A DNA stretch of 64,000 nucleotides from Cedecea davisae DSM 4568 (GTDB lineage Bacteria > Pseudomonadota > Gammaproteobacteria > Enterobacterales > Enterobacteriaceae), in assembly GCF_000412335.2 (NCBI RefSeq), contig NZ_KE161030.1:4287890-4351889 (forward strand), in the 5' to 3' direction. The notes under the pieces were generated by a model. It was not told the DNA's origin and made no database searches. It worked only from the letters and a program-made list of their open reading frames with translations. The position numbers and the translations under genes were made by a program. Positions within the stretch are counted from its first letter, which is position 1, and each line of letters opens with the position of its first letter. This document shows, piece after piece, positions 40,101-50,677 of the stretch.

Positions 40101-42404
40101 TGCATCGGTCACCAACACGCTTACCGTTTTTTCCGCTTTGCCGTTGGCAGATGAAATCTCCGGCGTTACCGCCAGATTGCCGCTGGCGATCTGCGCGCTT
40201 CCCTCATCAGCAACAAACACAACCTTTGCCGTTTTACTTTCACTGCCCTCGAACCCTGCCGTTACCGTCACTTCACCGGAGCGGACATGGGTCAGCGATA
40301 CCGCAGCCTCGCCTTTGCTGTCGGTAGTTACGCTTTTAGCAATAATCGCCCCATCGCTGGCCGCTAAATTAACGATTTGAGACGGGACTTTATTGCCTTC
40401 TCCATCAATGACCACAACGCTGAGCTGATTCTGGTCTTTACCGTCAGCTTTAGCGTTGTCATGCACGACGGATAGTTCCCCGACATGGGCAGTTGTGCTA
40501 TCCGCGCTAATCGCCACACTGGCCGCAGCCAGGCTCATGTTGCGCACCACGGGGGTCATGGTGAACGTTTCCGCCATAGTCCCGGCGGTGAGCGTAGCAA
40601 CATATTCTCCTGCTGCGCGGCGGGTGAAGGCCGTCAGTGAGTGGCCAACGCTATCCTGCGGCTTAATCCCGGCCTTCTGAGGACTCCGGGTCTGTTGTGC
40701 CTGAGTTTTCACCGTTATTTCATCGGCAGCGATGTCAACGGGGTTTCCGTCCTTATCGCTTACCTTCAGGACAAACACCTGCTGCGCCGTTCCGTTGGCG
40801 GTCAGCGTCGCATCCGTTGGCGTTAGCGAACTGCTGTTTAAGCTGATCGCCGCCTGGGTCACCGTGACCTGGGTCTCGGCACGCTCTGAAGCATTGCCTT
40901 TTATATCAAAAGCTATCCCGGAGACAGTGTAGGTGTTCACGCCGCTCTCACCCGGCTGCCAGCCCGGCAGGATAACGCTGTAGCTGGCTTCGCTTTCCCT
41001 GAGAATTTGCCCACCGGCCGAGAGCAGCGAAGGCGCAGCCCACTCGATCCTGTCCAGCCCGTTCTTCGCGTTAACCGAGACATTTAGCGACTTCTGCTCA
41101 CCCGCATAGCCCGCCAGAAGATCCGCAGTTTGTAAGCGGATAACCTCTTTTTTGCGGTACTCCAGCACGATATTGTTATTGCGATCGACCAGATCGTAGC
41201 GGCTGCCCGCCAGGCTACGCATGCTGCCAACGGCATCCGGACTGATTTGCTGCTGCCACGGCATTCCGAACTGATAATTTAGCTGTACGCCAAACTGCGT
41301 CGCCTTTTCACCCGCTTTACCCTGCCGCTGATCTACATTGAAAGTGACGAGCGGAACCGGCGTATAGCTCAGCCCGGCCGTGAGAGCATAGGGGTCGCTC
41401 TGGCGATTATCTTTGCCAAAGAGCGCAACTTCTTTGCCGTAATATTGCTCATACGTCAATTTCCCGCCCAGCTGTGGTAAAGCTGGCAACCAGCCTTCTG
41501 CGCGAAGATCCCATCCGTTTGCCGGGCGTTCTTCGTAATCTTCGATATCTTTGGAATTCTTCCAGCCGGTTAAACGCAGATAGCTGTTGGCGCTGAGCTT
41601 TAAGAAATCTCGCCAGTACTCCCCCCCCAGGCCAAGGCGCGCATGCGCCCGCGACCAGTCATAGTCGAGGAAGGTGTTACCCCCCAGCATATAGCCATCG
41701 TTAAACCAGCGCAGGCCTGCCCCTAAATTCGATTGCAGCCTGTCGTCCGTCTCATGCAGGCTACCCTGGGCAAAAAGCAGTTTGTTTTCCTGTTCATACC
41801 AGGGAATCAAAAGGTCGAGCTGGGAGTTTTCGAGCGAGAAGTTTTTGTCGGCATTAAGCTGTACGCGAGCGGTACCAAATTGGCTAAGCCATTGCTGGAG
41901 ATGGCTGCTGGCCTCGCCTGTTGCCATACCGCGCGCCATTGAACTCGCGGCATCACCGTTAGGATTTGCCGATAAAAAAGCCCCGGTACGGCTCGCCAAA
42001 GAGGCCCACTTTTGTACCTGAGCCTCTTTCTCCGCAGAGGCACTCTCATCCGAACGCCACTTATCTGCCGGAAGCGGCGCAAGAGGAACGACGAGGGTGT
42101 CGCCGGACTTAACGTTGTTAAATCCCTTAGCAAAAACCTGCGACTGATTCATTGCACGTAATGACGCCAGGCTCATATTATATTTTCTGGCAACGGATGC
42201 CGCATTCTCACCCGGTTGCAGAATATATAATTCCGTAGCTGCTTGAGAAACAATTGATTTTTGAGCTGCAGCTCCGGCCGATGCGGGTGCCAGCGTACAG
42301 GCGAGAGGAAACAAAATCTGTACACCGATCTGCAGCCAGGCAAAGGATTTAAGATAAAACGGAATGGGGATTTCTGTATGCTTGTTCACTGCGCTAACCT
42401 TCAC
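37119..42404 (-). CDS. Inverse autotransporter adhesin (intimin/invasin family, type Ve)
   Basis: The protein has 1761 residues and is built like intimin, invasin and E. coli YeeJ. In order: a long-headed signal peptide ending near ASAGAAAQ (residue about 47); a LysM domain at about 58-108 (LQPGENAASVARKYNMSLASL) for peptidoglycan; a beta-barrel translocator at about 128-420 (GTARVQL, SLENSQLDLLIPWYE, ANGWDLRAEGWLPALP). The conserved SRYDLVDRNNNIVLEYRKKE follows the barrel. About seven Big_1-type Ig repeats (about 530-1235) carry D-x-x-GNP motifs, and about three Big_2-like repeats fill 1240-1500. The C-terminal domain (1500-1761) has only two cysteines, 1643 and 1715. GTG 42404 has AAGGA four bases upstream; ATG 42440 lacks a ribosome site, and GTG 42389 is also possible. 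It would act as a surface adhesin; the receptor is unknown. Confidence 0.92.
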   Translation of the reverse strand: MKVSAVNKHTEIPIPFYLKSFAWLQIGVQILFPLACTLAPASAGAAAQKSIVSQAATELYILQPGENAASVARKYNMSLASLRAMNQSQVFAKGFNNVKSGDTLVVPLAPLPADKWRSDESASAEKEAQVQKWASLASRTGAFLSANPNGDAASSMARGMATGEASSHLQQWLSQFGTARVQLNADKNFSLENSQLDLLIPWYEQENKLLFAQGSLHETDDRLQSNLGAGLRWFNDGYMLGGNTFLDYDWSRAHARLGLGGEYWRDFLKLSANSYLRLTGWKNSKDIEDYEERPANGWDLRAEGWLPALPQLGGKLTYEQYYGKEVALFGKDNRQSDPYALTAGLSYTPVPLVTFNVDQRQGKAGEKATQFGVQLNYQFGMPWQQQISPDAVGSMRSLAGSRYDLVDRNNNIVLEYRKKEVIRLQTADLLAGYAGEQKSLNVSVNAKNGLDRIEWAAPSLLSAGGQILRESEASYSVILPGWQPGESGVNTYTVSGIAFDIKGNASERAETQVTVTQAAISLNSSSLTPTDATLTANGTAQQVFVLKVSDKDGNPVDIAADEITVKTQAQQTRSPQKAGIKPQDSVGHSLTAFTRRAAGEYVATLTAGTMAETFTMTPVVRNMSLAAASVAISADSTTAHVGELSVVHDNAKADGKDQNQLSVVVIDGEGNKVPSQIVNLAASDGAIIAKSVTTDSKGEAAVSLTHVRSGEVTVTAGFEGSESKTAKVVFVADEGSAQIASGNLAVTPEISSANGKAEKTVSVLVTDAKNNPVPNVTVALSASNNAKLKDASLKTNAQGEATTSLTSLTAGVSQVTVKVNKHSVTKDTMFTGNSDKASVVQVTPANPPYTADGTSAVTFSALINDDNGNPLPNIAVDWKSDRDSNEVKFSALQTVTDDKGIAKTDVTSTRAYPVSITAFTNASSKTADPITFVADSTKGLIARLVSDKPAIVADGKDSATITAKIADSLGNPLPNIPVALSANGGATLTPLAPQTDQNGLIKATLVTKKSGSILVTAGLANGQKETLSVEASADTSSWKIISVKPDTTSFVAGDAKGVTYSATVTDGFGNKLSDVVVSWQLKGASESFEPTSRTNSEGVAATTVKSNTAGTLMMEAWLDMGNNLQAGPVEVKAAAIDLAHSSFTADKTTIGADGKEKSSLTVVLKDSYDNAIVGKTVTLGGGSALSGFNLSKVVDNKDGSYTSEATSTAKGKVTLSASSEGKKIGSPIDVVVGAVTLDLRFDNAQQQAVYTRNFTQSQAVRGMPGGLTQQWSSSAPEVASVDGQTGKVTLLKSGEANIIVTTPGNAQYNPAMASYSLAVEKAHPQLSAKNGSLITAEWADGGSYKVLAQFGNSDAATVLTPRYVSKNTGVVTVDGSGVLKAVKPGETTITFDVLETEQFYGESVDVSYVLKKASINIGFSKSEVKTTDEQSFALQQPGRTIPSDAKTIWESSDSNVVRLSESGSVQGNVGKGKSRLTLNIVANDYYNASTAYYDVLIYSKPTISMGSISYTSKGSSSSSGDWKPLYTGDIFSVTWSADTANEYTAPASVDVILKTSSGIKLSTKTVRNPTGSIVTQFVPLQQFWGENVTVELVAKGYGNLETSVVAGRSVLVATPKLADIKPLISGNSYVYTTDQKGNLTDYCKSTASNPATDWRGRGRIDFKPGGKKIISPLTATLKGSVGGYRAQTFALLSGVATDSSNTLDPLSYDALQEDCWADHTRVFNTELLISFNGESETLNVYSVSINGGSHESANKGGNWSL

Positions 42405-43026
42405 TAAGTCCTTATGAAAGTACGGCCCTCCATGGGTCATTATTTATAGCAGTAAGCACTTCATCCGTATGGGAAATATGATATCTTACAGACCGGCGAC
42501 GATGTTCGGAGAGCGACGTTTCAGGGAGTTTATAATGGAAGGCGAAATCTAGCCCGGCCATTAATTCCTAACTATAAAAAAACGCTCATTAAAAATATAT
42601 CGCAGAAAAATAAAAAATAAAAAAACAACCCAACACACTGATAAATAATGAATTTCCATTTAAACATGATGCAATAATCATCAAAAAAAACGCAATAACA
42701 ACAAATATTCATTATAATTATTAAGTTTCTCTACCCACCTCCCAAAATAAACAAAAAGCAATCGCCCAGCGCTATTAACAAATAGAATATTAAATTAATA
42801 TTCACTTTGAATACAAACATCAATTAAATACTTTTAAATACAATTAAATATTAGAACAATAAAACGACAGCAAGGCATAACCGTTTCAGCCTGCAATTAA
42901 TCTTATTTATTGATTCGAAATATCAATTTTTTGGCGGATCCCCAAATCTATGATGATGGTCGCGGTTAACAACCCCTAAACAATTCTACAATATTGGGCA
43001 CTATAAATTGGCTAAGGAGCAGTGAA
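42405..43026. other. AT-rich intergenic region between the adhesin gene and pckA
   Basis: These bases hold the divergent promoters of the adhesin gene and pckA. From about 42560 to 42930 the DNA is very AT-rich, with A-tracts and long TAA/ATA runs, unlike the GC-rich genes around it. That composition suits H-NS silencing and recent gain of the neighbouring gene. TTGAT (42910-42914) and ATCAA (42922-42926) form an inverted repeat with a seven-base spacer, too wide for FNR. No gene is seen. Confidence 0.6.
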
Positions 43027-44646
43027 ATGCGAGTTAAAGGCATAACCCCGCAAGATCTCAAGGCTTATGGCATTAATGATGTTAGCGAAGTCATCCACAA
43101 CCCCGATTATGACACCCTCTACCGCGAAGAGCTCGACCCCAAACTGGAAGGTTACGAGCGTGGCGTAGTGACAAATTTAGGCGCAGTTGCCGTCGATACC
43201 GGGATCTTCACCGGCCGCTCGCCGAAAGATAAATACATCGTTCGCGATGACACCACCCGCGACACGCTCTGGTGGGCCGATAACGGCAAAGGCAAAAACG
43301 ATAACAAACCCCTTTCTGAAGAGACCTGGCATCAGTTGAAAGGCCTCGTCACCGGGCAGCTTTCCGGCAAACGCCTGTTTATTCTCGATGCATTCTGCGG
43401 CGCCAACGCCGACACGCGCCTCTCGGTCAGGTTTATTACCGAAGTCGCCTGGCAGGCTCATTTCGTTAAAAATATGTTCATTCGCCCGACCGACGAAGAA
43501 CTGGCAACGTTCGAGCCGGATTTTGTGGTGATGAACGGCGCAAAATGCACCAACCCAAACTGGAAAGAGCAGGGCCTGAACTCCGAAAACTTTGTGGCGT
43601 TTAACCTTACTGAACGCATGCAGCTTATCGGCGGCACCTGGTACGGCGGCGAAATGAAAAAAGGGATGTTCTCTATTATGAACTACCTGCTGCCGTTGAA
43701 AGGTATTGCCTCAATGCACTGCTCGGCAAACGTTGGCGAGAAAGGCGATGTGGCCGTGTTCTTCGGCCTCTCCGGCACCGGTAAAACCACCCTTTCTACC
43801 GACCCGAAACGCCGCCTGATTGGCGATGATGAGCACGGCTGGGACGATGACGGCGTATTCAATTTCGAAGGTGGCTGTTACGCCAAAACCATTCGCCTGT
43901 CGGAAGAGGCCGAGCCGGATATCTACCACGCTATCCGCCGCGACGCGCTGTTGGAAAACGTCACCGTTCGGGCAGATGGTACGATCGATTTTGATGACGC
44001 ATCCAAAACGGAGAACACCCGCGTCTCTTACCCGATTTACCACATCGACAATATCGTTAAGCCGGTTTCGAAAGCGGGTCACGCGACCAAGGTTATCTTC
44101 CTGACGGCGGATGCATTCGGCGTACTGCCTCCGGTCTCACGCCTGACGGCAAACCAGACCCAGTATCATTTCCTGTCCGGCTTTACCGCCAAGCTCGCGG
44201 GCACCGAGCGCGGCGTTACCGAGCCGACACCAACCTTCTCCGCATGCTTCGGCGCAGCCTTCCTGTCGCTGCACCCAACACAATATGCCGAAGTGCTGGT
44301 TAAACGCATGCAGGCCGCTGGCGCGCAGGCTTACCTGGTCAACACCGGCTGGAACGGCACCGGCAAACGTATCTCAATTAAAGATACCCGCGCCATCATC
44401 GACGCTATCCTCGATGGCTCGCTGGATGATGCCGAAACCTTCACCCTGCCGATGTTTAACCTGGCTATCCCGACCTCGCTAGCCGGCGTGGACAGCCATA
44501 TTCTGGACCCGCGTAATACCTACGGCTCCCCGGAACAGTGGCAGGAAAAAGCGGAGCAGCTGGCGAAACTGTTTGTAGAAAACTTCGAGAAATACACCGA
44601 TACCCCTGCCGGGGCGGCGCTGGTTGCGGCCGGTCCTAAGCTTTAA
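43027..44646 (+). CDS. pckA: Phosphoenolpyruvate carboxykinase (ATP)
   Basis: PckA converts oxaloacetate and ATP to PEP, the entry to gluconeogenesis. The 539-residue protein has the [12 protein letters not shown] substrate region, the P-loop GLSGTGKTT at about 246-254, the metal-binding [10 protein letters not shown] and the [14 protein letters not shown] region. ATG 43027 has AAGGAG seven bases upstream and matches the E. coli start; an earlier in-frame start would add eleven residues through the leader. A UUCG-loop terminator follows. Confidence 0.98.
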   Translation: MRVKGITPQDLKAYGINDVSEVIHNPDYDTLYREELDPKLEGYERGVVTNLGAVAVDTGIFTGRSPKDKYIVRDDTTRDTLWWADNGKGKNDNKPLSEETWHQLKGLVTGQLSGKRLFILDAFCGANADTRLSVRFITEVAWQAHFVKNMFIRPTDEELATFEPDFVVMNGAKCTNPNWKEQGLNSENFVAFNLTERMQLIGGTWYGGEMKKGMFSIMNYLLPLKGIASMHCSANVGEKGDVAVFFGLSGTGKTTLSTDPKRRLIGDDEHGWDDDGVFNFEGGCYAKTIRLSEEAEPDIYHAIRRDALLENVTVRADGTIDFDDASKTENTRVSYPIYHIDNIVKPVSKAGHATKVIFLTADAFGVLPPVSRLTANQTQYHFLSGFTAKLAGTERGVTEPTPTFSACFGAAFLSLHPTQYAEVLVKRMQAAGAQAYLVNTGWNGTGKRISIKDTRAIIDAILDGSLDDAETFTLPMFNLAIPTSLAGVDSHILDPRNTYGSPEQWQEKAEQLAKLFVENFEKYTDTPAGAALVAAGPKL

Positions 44647-44668
44647 TTAGCTGATACAGGCGAAAAAA

Positions 44669-44697
44669 AACGAACCCTTCGGGGTTCGTTTTTTATT
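44669..44697. terminator. Bidirectional terminator between pckA and envZ
   Basis: AACGAACCC-TTCG-GGGTTCGTT has a very stable UUCG-type loop, an A-run on the left and TTTTTT on the right. It can end both converging transcripts. Confidence 0.93.
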
Positions 44698-44708
44698 TAG
44701 CCTGGCGA

Positions 44709-46774
<2,066 letters not shown>

Positions 46775-47012
46775 CGTAAGTACTCCCAAAGGCTCGAACA
46801 GTTGAGTGTCTATTCTTAAAAAACTGCGTTAATACAACCAGTCAATTCTGGTATACATTCTAGTCGAAATTGTTACAAAGCATATTAAACAGTCGGTTAT
46901 CAACGTTTTAAATCAAAATTTGGTGACTTGCTTCCCAAATTACGGCGGTTGCATTCCTCATTGAGCATCGGTTTAAATCACACTCTGATTTTACAGGCAG
47001 CAGGGCAGAAAA

Positions 47013-47492
47013 ATGAAAACGCCGTTAATCACCCGTGAAGGCTACGAAAAGCTCAAAAAAGAGCTGGATTATCTGTGGCGTGAAGAGCGCCCCGAAGTGA
47101 CCAAAAAAGTCACCTGGGCGGCAAGCCTCGGCGACCGCAGTGAAAACGCCGACTACCAGTACAATAAAAAGCGGCTCCGCGAGATAGACCGTCGGGTTCG
47201 CTATATCACCAAATCCCTTGAGCGGCTGAAAATCGTCGATTACTCGCCGCAGCAGGAAGGCAAAGTCTTCTTTGGTGCCTGGGTCGAAATTGAAAACGAC
47301 GACGGCAACCTGCTGCGCTTTCGCATCGTCGGTTACGACGAGATTTTTGGCCGCAAGGATTACATTTCTATCGATTCACCGATGGCCCGCGCCCTGCTAA
47401 AGAAAGAAGTCGGCGACCAGGCCGTGGTGCAAACCCCGTCCGGGGAGACGCAGTGGTACGTCAATGAAATTGAGTACCCTAAGCCAGAATAA
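47013..47492 (+). CDS. greB: Transcript cleavage factor GreB
   Basis: GreB enters the RNA polymerase secondary channel and stimulates cleavage of backtracked RNA. The 159-residue protein has the N-terminal coiled coil (about 1-75) with the acidic tip in WAASLGDRSENADYQYNKKRLREID, and the C-terminal FKBP-like domain. It is divergent from ompR with about 240 bases between. Confidence 0.96.
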   Translation: MKTPLITREGYEKLKKELDYLWREERPEVTKKVTWAASLGDRSENADYQYNKKRLREIDRRVRYITKSLERLKIVDYSPQQEGKVFFGAWVEIENDDGNLLRFRIVGYDEIFGRKDYISIDSPMARALLKKEVGDQAVVQTPSGETQWYVNEIEYPKPE

Positions 47493-47604
47493 CGAGCGGC
47501 AGAACAGTCCGAAACCCGATATTCGTCGGTCGGCGGCTGGCAATTTTACGCCCCTATCCGTATAACTGTTTGCTGAATTTTCCGTATTACACAGATGAAA
47601 AGCC

Positions 47605-49938
47605 ATGATGAATGATTCGCTTTGCCGCATTATTGCGGGTGAGCTTCACGCCAGAAACGAACAGGTAGAAGCCGCCGTTCGCCTGCTGGATGAAGGGAAT
47701 ACCGTGCCGTTTATCGCACGTTATCGTAAGGAAGTCACCGGCGGTCTGGATGACACGCAACTGCGTCAACTGGAAACTCGTCTTAGTTACCTGCGTGAAC
47801 TTGAAGAGCGCCGCCAGACCATCCTCAAGTCGATTGCCGACCAGGGCAAACTGAGCGACGAGCTTGCAGGGGCGATTAACGGGACTTTAAGCAAAACCGA
47901 GCTTGAAGACCTCTACCTGCCGTATAAACCGAAACGCCGCACCCGCGGGCAAATCGCCATTGAAGCGGGCCTTGAGCCGCTGGCCGACTTGCTGTGGAAC
48001 GAGCCTTCCCACGAGCCGGAACAGGAAGCAGCCCGCTTCGTTGATGCCGATAAAGGTGTTGCCGACGTCAAAGCCGCGCTGGATGGCGCACGCTATATCC
48101 TTATGGAGCGCTTCGCGGAAGACGCTGGGCTGCTGGCCAAAGTGCGTGACTATTTGTGGAAAAATGCCCATCTGGTTTCCGTTGTTGTCAGCGGTAAAGA
48201 GGAAGAAGGCGCTAAATTCCGCGACTACTTCGACCACCATGAACCGATTTCCACCGCACCCTCGCACCGCGCGCTGGCGATGTTCCGTGGCCGCAACGAA
48301 GGTATTTTACAGCTGTCGCTCAACGCCGACCCGCAGTTTGATGAGCCGCCGCGCGAAAGCTACTGCGAGCAGTTGATCATCAACCATCTCGGTCTGCGCC
48401 TGAATAACGCGGCGGCAGACGTCTGGCGTAAAGCGGTTGTCAGCTGGACGTGGCGCATTAAGGTGCTGATGCATCTGGAAACCGAGCTGATGGGCAGCGT
48501 GCGCGAACGTGCGGAAGACGAAGCGATTAACGTCTTTGCCCGTAACCTTCACGATCTGCTGATGGCCGCTCCGGCCGGGCTGCGCGCCACAATGGGCCTC
48601 GACCCTGGCCTGCGTACCGGCGTGAAGGTGGCGGTAGTTGACGCCACCGGCAAACTGGTCGCGACCGACACGATTTACCCCCATACCGGCCAGGCGGCCA
48701 AAGCGGCTGTCGCCGTTGCGGCACTGTGCGAAAAGCACAACGTCGAGCTGGTCGCCATCGGCAACGGCACCGCTTCCCGCGAGACAGAACGTTTCTTCCT
48801 CGACGTGCAAAAACAGTTCCCGAAGGTCACGGCGCAGAAAGTTATCGTCAGCGAAGCTGGAGCTTCCGTCTACTCGGCTTCAGAGCTGGCCGCGCTGGAA
48901 TTCCCGGACCTGGATGTGTCTATTCGCGGCGCTGTTTCCATCGCCCGCCGCCTGCAGGACCCGCTGGCAGAGCTGGTGAAAATCGATCCGAAATCAATCG
49001 GCGTTGGCCAGTACCAGCACGACGTGAGCCAAACGCAGCTGGCGAAGAAGCTGGATGCGGTGGTGGAAGACTGCGTAAACGCCGTTGGCGTAGACCTGAA
49101 TACCGCCTCCGTTCCGCTGCTGACCCGCGTTGCGGGACTAACGCGCATGATGGCGCAGAATATCGTGAGCTGGCGTGATGAAAACGGCCGCTTCCAGAAC
49201 CGCCAGCAGTTGCTGAAAGTTAGCCGTCTGGGGCCAAAAGCCTTCGAGCAATGTGCGGGCTTCCTGCGTATTAACCACGGCGACAACCCGCTTGATGCTT
49301 CTACCGTCCACCCGGAAGCCTACCCGGTGGTCGAGCGTATTCTGGCTGCAACCCAGCAGGCGCTTGCCGACCTGATGGGCAACAGCAACGGGCTGCGCGA
49401 CCTGAAGGCCAGCCAGTTCACCGATGAGCGTTTCGGGGTGCCAACCGTCACCGACATCATCAAAGAGCTGGAAAAACCGGGCCGCGATCCACGCCCTGAG
49501 TTTAAAACCGCGCAGTTTGCTGAAGGCGTTGAAACCATGAACGACCTGACGCCGGGCATGGTGCTGGAAGGTGCGGTGACCAACGTCACTAACTTTGGTG
49601 CTTTCGTGGATATCGGCGTTCATCAGGACGGGCTGGTGCATATCTCGTCCCTGTCCGACAAGTTTATCGACGACCCGCATAAAGTGGTGAAAGCAGGCGA
49701 TATCGTGAAGGTCAAAGTGCTGGAAGTCGATTTGCAACGTAAACGCATCGCTTTAACCATGCGCCTTGACGAGCAGCCGGGCGAAAGCGGTAGCCGTCGC
49801 AGCAGCAGTAACAGCCCCCCCCGCGAGCAGAAAGGTCGCCCTGCGGCACAGCCGAAACCGCGCGGGCGTGACAACGCCAGCGGCGGCAACAGCGCAATGA
49901 TGGATGCGCTGGCGGCAGCAATGGGCAAGAAGCGTTAA
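47605..49938 (+). CDS. tex: RNA-binding protein Tex (YhgF)
   Basis: Tex is a conserved nucleic-acid-binding protein linked to transcription and to tolerance of stress. The 777-residue protein has the Tex N-terminal helical region, a YqgF/RNase H-like domain ([17 protein letters not shown] near residue 330), helix-hairpin-helix motifs ([13 protein letters not shown]) and an S1 domain at about 650-720 ([26 protein letters not shown]). The tail is low in complexity, rich in Ser, Pro and Arg. It ends with the [14 protein letters not shown] of the family. Confidence 0.96.
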   Translation: MMNDSLCRIIAGELHARNEQVEAAVRLLDEGNTVPFIARYRKEVTGGLDDTQLRQLETRLSYLRELEERRQTILKSIADQGKLSDELAGAINGTLSKTELEDLYLPYKPKRRTRGQIAIEAGLEPLADLLWNEPSHEPEQEAARFVDADKGVADVKAALDGARYILMERFAEDAGLLAKVRDYLWKNAHLVSVVVSGKEEEGAKFRDYFDHHEPISTAPSHRALAMFRGRNEGILQLSLNADPQFDEPPRESYCEQLIINHLGLRLNNAAADVWRKAVVSWTWRIKVLMHLETELMGSVRERAEDEAINVFARNLHDLLMAAPAGLRATMGLDPGLRTGVKVAVVDATGKLVATDTIYPHTGQAAKAAVAVAALCEKHNVELVAIGNGTASRETERFFLDVQKQFPKVTAQKVIVSEAGASVYSASELAALEFPDLDVSIRGAVSIARRLQDPLAELVKIDPKSIGVGQYQHDVSQTQLAKKLDAVVEDCVNAVGVDLNTASVPLLTRVAGLTRMMAQNIVSWRDENGRFQNRQQLLKVSRLGPKAFEQCAGFLRINHGDNPLDASTVHPEAYPVVERILAATQQALADLMGNSNGLRDLKASQFTDERFGVPTVTDIIKELEKPGRDPRPEFKTAQFAEGVETMNDLTPGMVLEGAVTNVTNFGAFVDIGVHQDGLVHISSLSDKFIDDPHKVVKAGDIVKVKVLEVDLQRKRIALTMRLDEQPGESGSRRSSSNSPPREQKGRPAAQPKPRGRDNASGGNSAMMDALAAAMGKKR

Positions 49939-49943
49939 ATCAT

Positions 49944-49977
49944 GCTCCTCTTCCTGCAAAGGGAGAGGAGTTATTTT
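49944..49977 (+). terminator. Terminator-like hairpin after tex
   Basis: CTCCTCTTCC (49944-49953) pairs with GGGAGAGGAG (49961-49970) with one wobble and is followed by TTATTTTCATTT. It begins five bases past the tex stop. Confidence 0.72.
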
Positions 49978-50013
49978 CATTTGCGGTGTAAAAACGAAAA
50001 AAATAAGCCTGGC

Positions 50014-50027
50014 TTGATCTAAATCAA
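50014..50027. promoter_or_regulatory. FNR site upstream of feoA
   Basis: TTGAT-CTAA-ATCAA is a perfect FNR dyad. It lies about 375 bases before the feoA start, far upstream, in line with FNR activation of the feo operon in E. coli and Salmonella. An unusually long leader or a second promoter would be needed for contact at -41.5. Confidence 0.72.
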
Positions 50028-50135
50028 TTCTCAATAAATACTCAACGCGGAAACCAGCAATTATCACCTTCGTAACATCAGCGATACCTGAATAACATCG
50101 CAATAATAATTTAACGCCACAAATTAAAAATAAAT

Positions 50136-50157
50136 TGTAACTATTCAAATAGTTACA
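50136..50157. promoter_or_regulatory. Perfect 22-base dyad upstream of feoA, RstA-box-like
   Basis: TGTAACTAT and ATAGTTACA pair exactly around TCAA. The right half ending GTTACA matches 10 of the 12 fixed positions of the RstA box TACATNTNGTTACA. RstA is reported to activate feo in Salmonella. No T-run follows, so a terminator is unlikely. Confidence 0.5.
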
Positions 50158-50261
50158 GATAACCCCCATCATCAATGCATTACGCCCCCTCTCTAATCAC
50201 CAGAAAAAAATAATTAAATTCGTTAAATCCGGCCTCAAAAATAAATATTGTGGGCGGTAAC

Positions 50262-50280
50262 CATTCTCATTATCATTGCA
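50262..50280. promoter_or_regulatory. Fur box upstream of feoA
   Basis: The stretch CATTCTCATTATCATTGCA matches the reverse of the 19-base Fur consensus at about 12 positions, with a strong ATGATAAT core. Fur-iron should repress feoABC from here; the promoter is expected within or just after it. Confidence 0.65.
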
Positions 50281-50400
50281 TTGAACGTTATTTCTTCTCT
50301 TTCTTCCGACAGTTTAATTGGCATTCATCGTACGAATACATCGCCATTGAAACGAGAATTCAGCCAGAGTCAATGCAGAGCCCAGCTCTAAGTAGGTCCT

Positions 50401-50625
50401 ATGCAATTCTTACCGAATAGCGCGTGGAAAATTACCGGCTTCGCCCGCGAAATCAGTCCGGCTTATCGCCAGAAATTATTGTCCCTCGGCATGCTTCCGG
50501 GTTCCTCGTTTAACGTGGTACGCGTAGCCCCACTCGGCGACCCCATTCATATCGAAACTCGCCGCGTTAGCCTGGTGCTGCGCAAGAAAGATCTCGCGCT
50601 GGTTAATGTCGAAGCCGTTTTCTAA
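50401..50625 (+). CDS. feoA: Ferrous iron transport protein A
   Basis: FeoA is a small cytosolic SH3-like protein that assists FeoB. The 74-residue protein matches E. coli FeoA (75) through most of its length ([36 protein letters not shown]). The ribosome site is a poor AAGTAGG just before the ATG. It opens the feoABC operon, about 50 bases ahead of feoB. Confidence 0.95.
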   Translation: MQFLPNSAWKITGFAREISPAYRQKLLSLGMLPGSSFNVVRVAPLGDPIHIETRRVSLVLRKKDLALVNVEAVF

Positions 50626-50677
50626 CGGCAGGTGAGCGCTCGCGCTTGTTGCAAACTCAACGAAGTCCACGAATAAA

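Noticed and set aside
42290..42310. Possible lipobox (PLAC) in the adhesin signal peptide
   Set aside because: The -3 residue is Pro rather than Leu/Val/Ile, and inverse autotransporters are not lipoproteins; this is a normal hydrophobic core.
42910..42926. FNR-like TTGAT...ATCAA upstream of pckA
   Set aside because: The spacer is seven bases instead of four, so it would not fit an FNR dimer.
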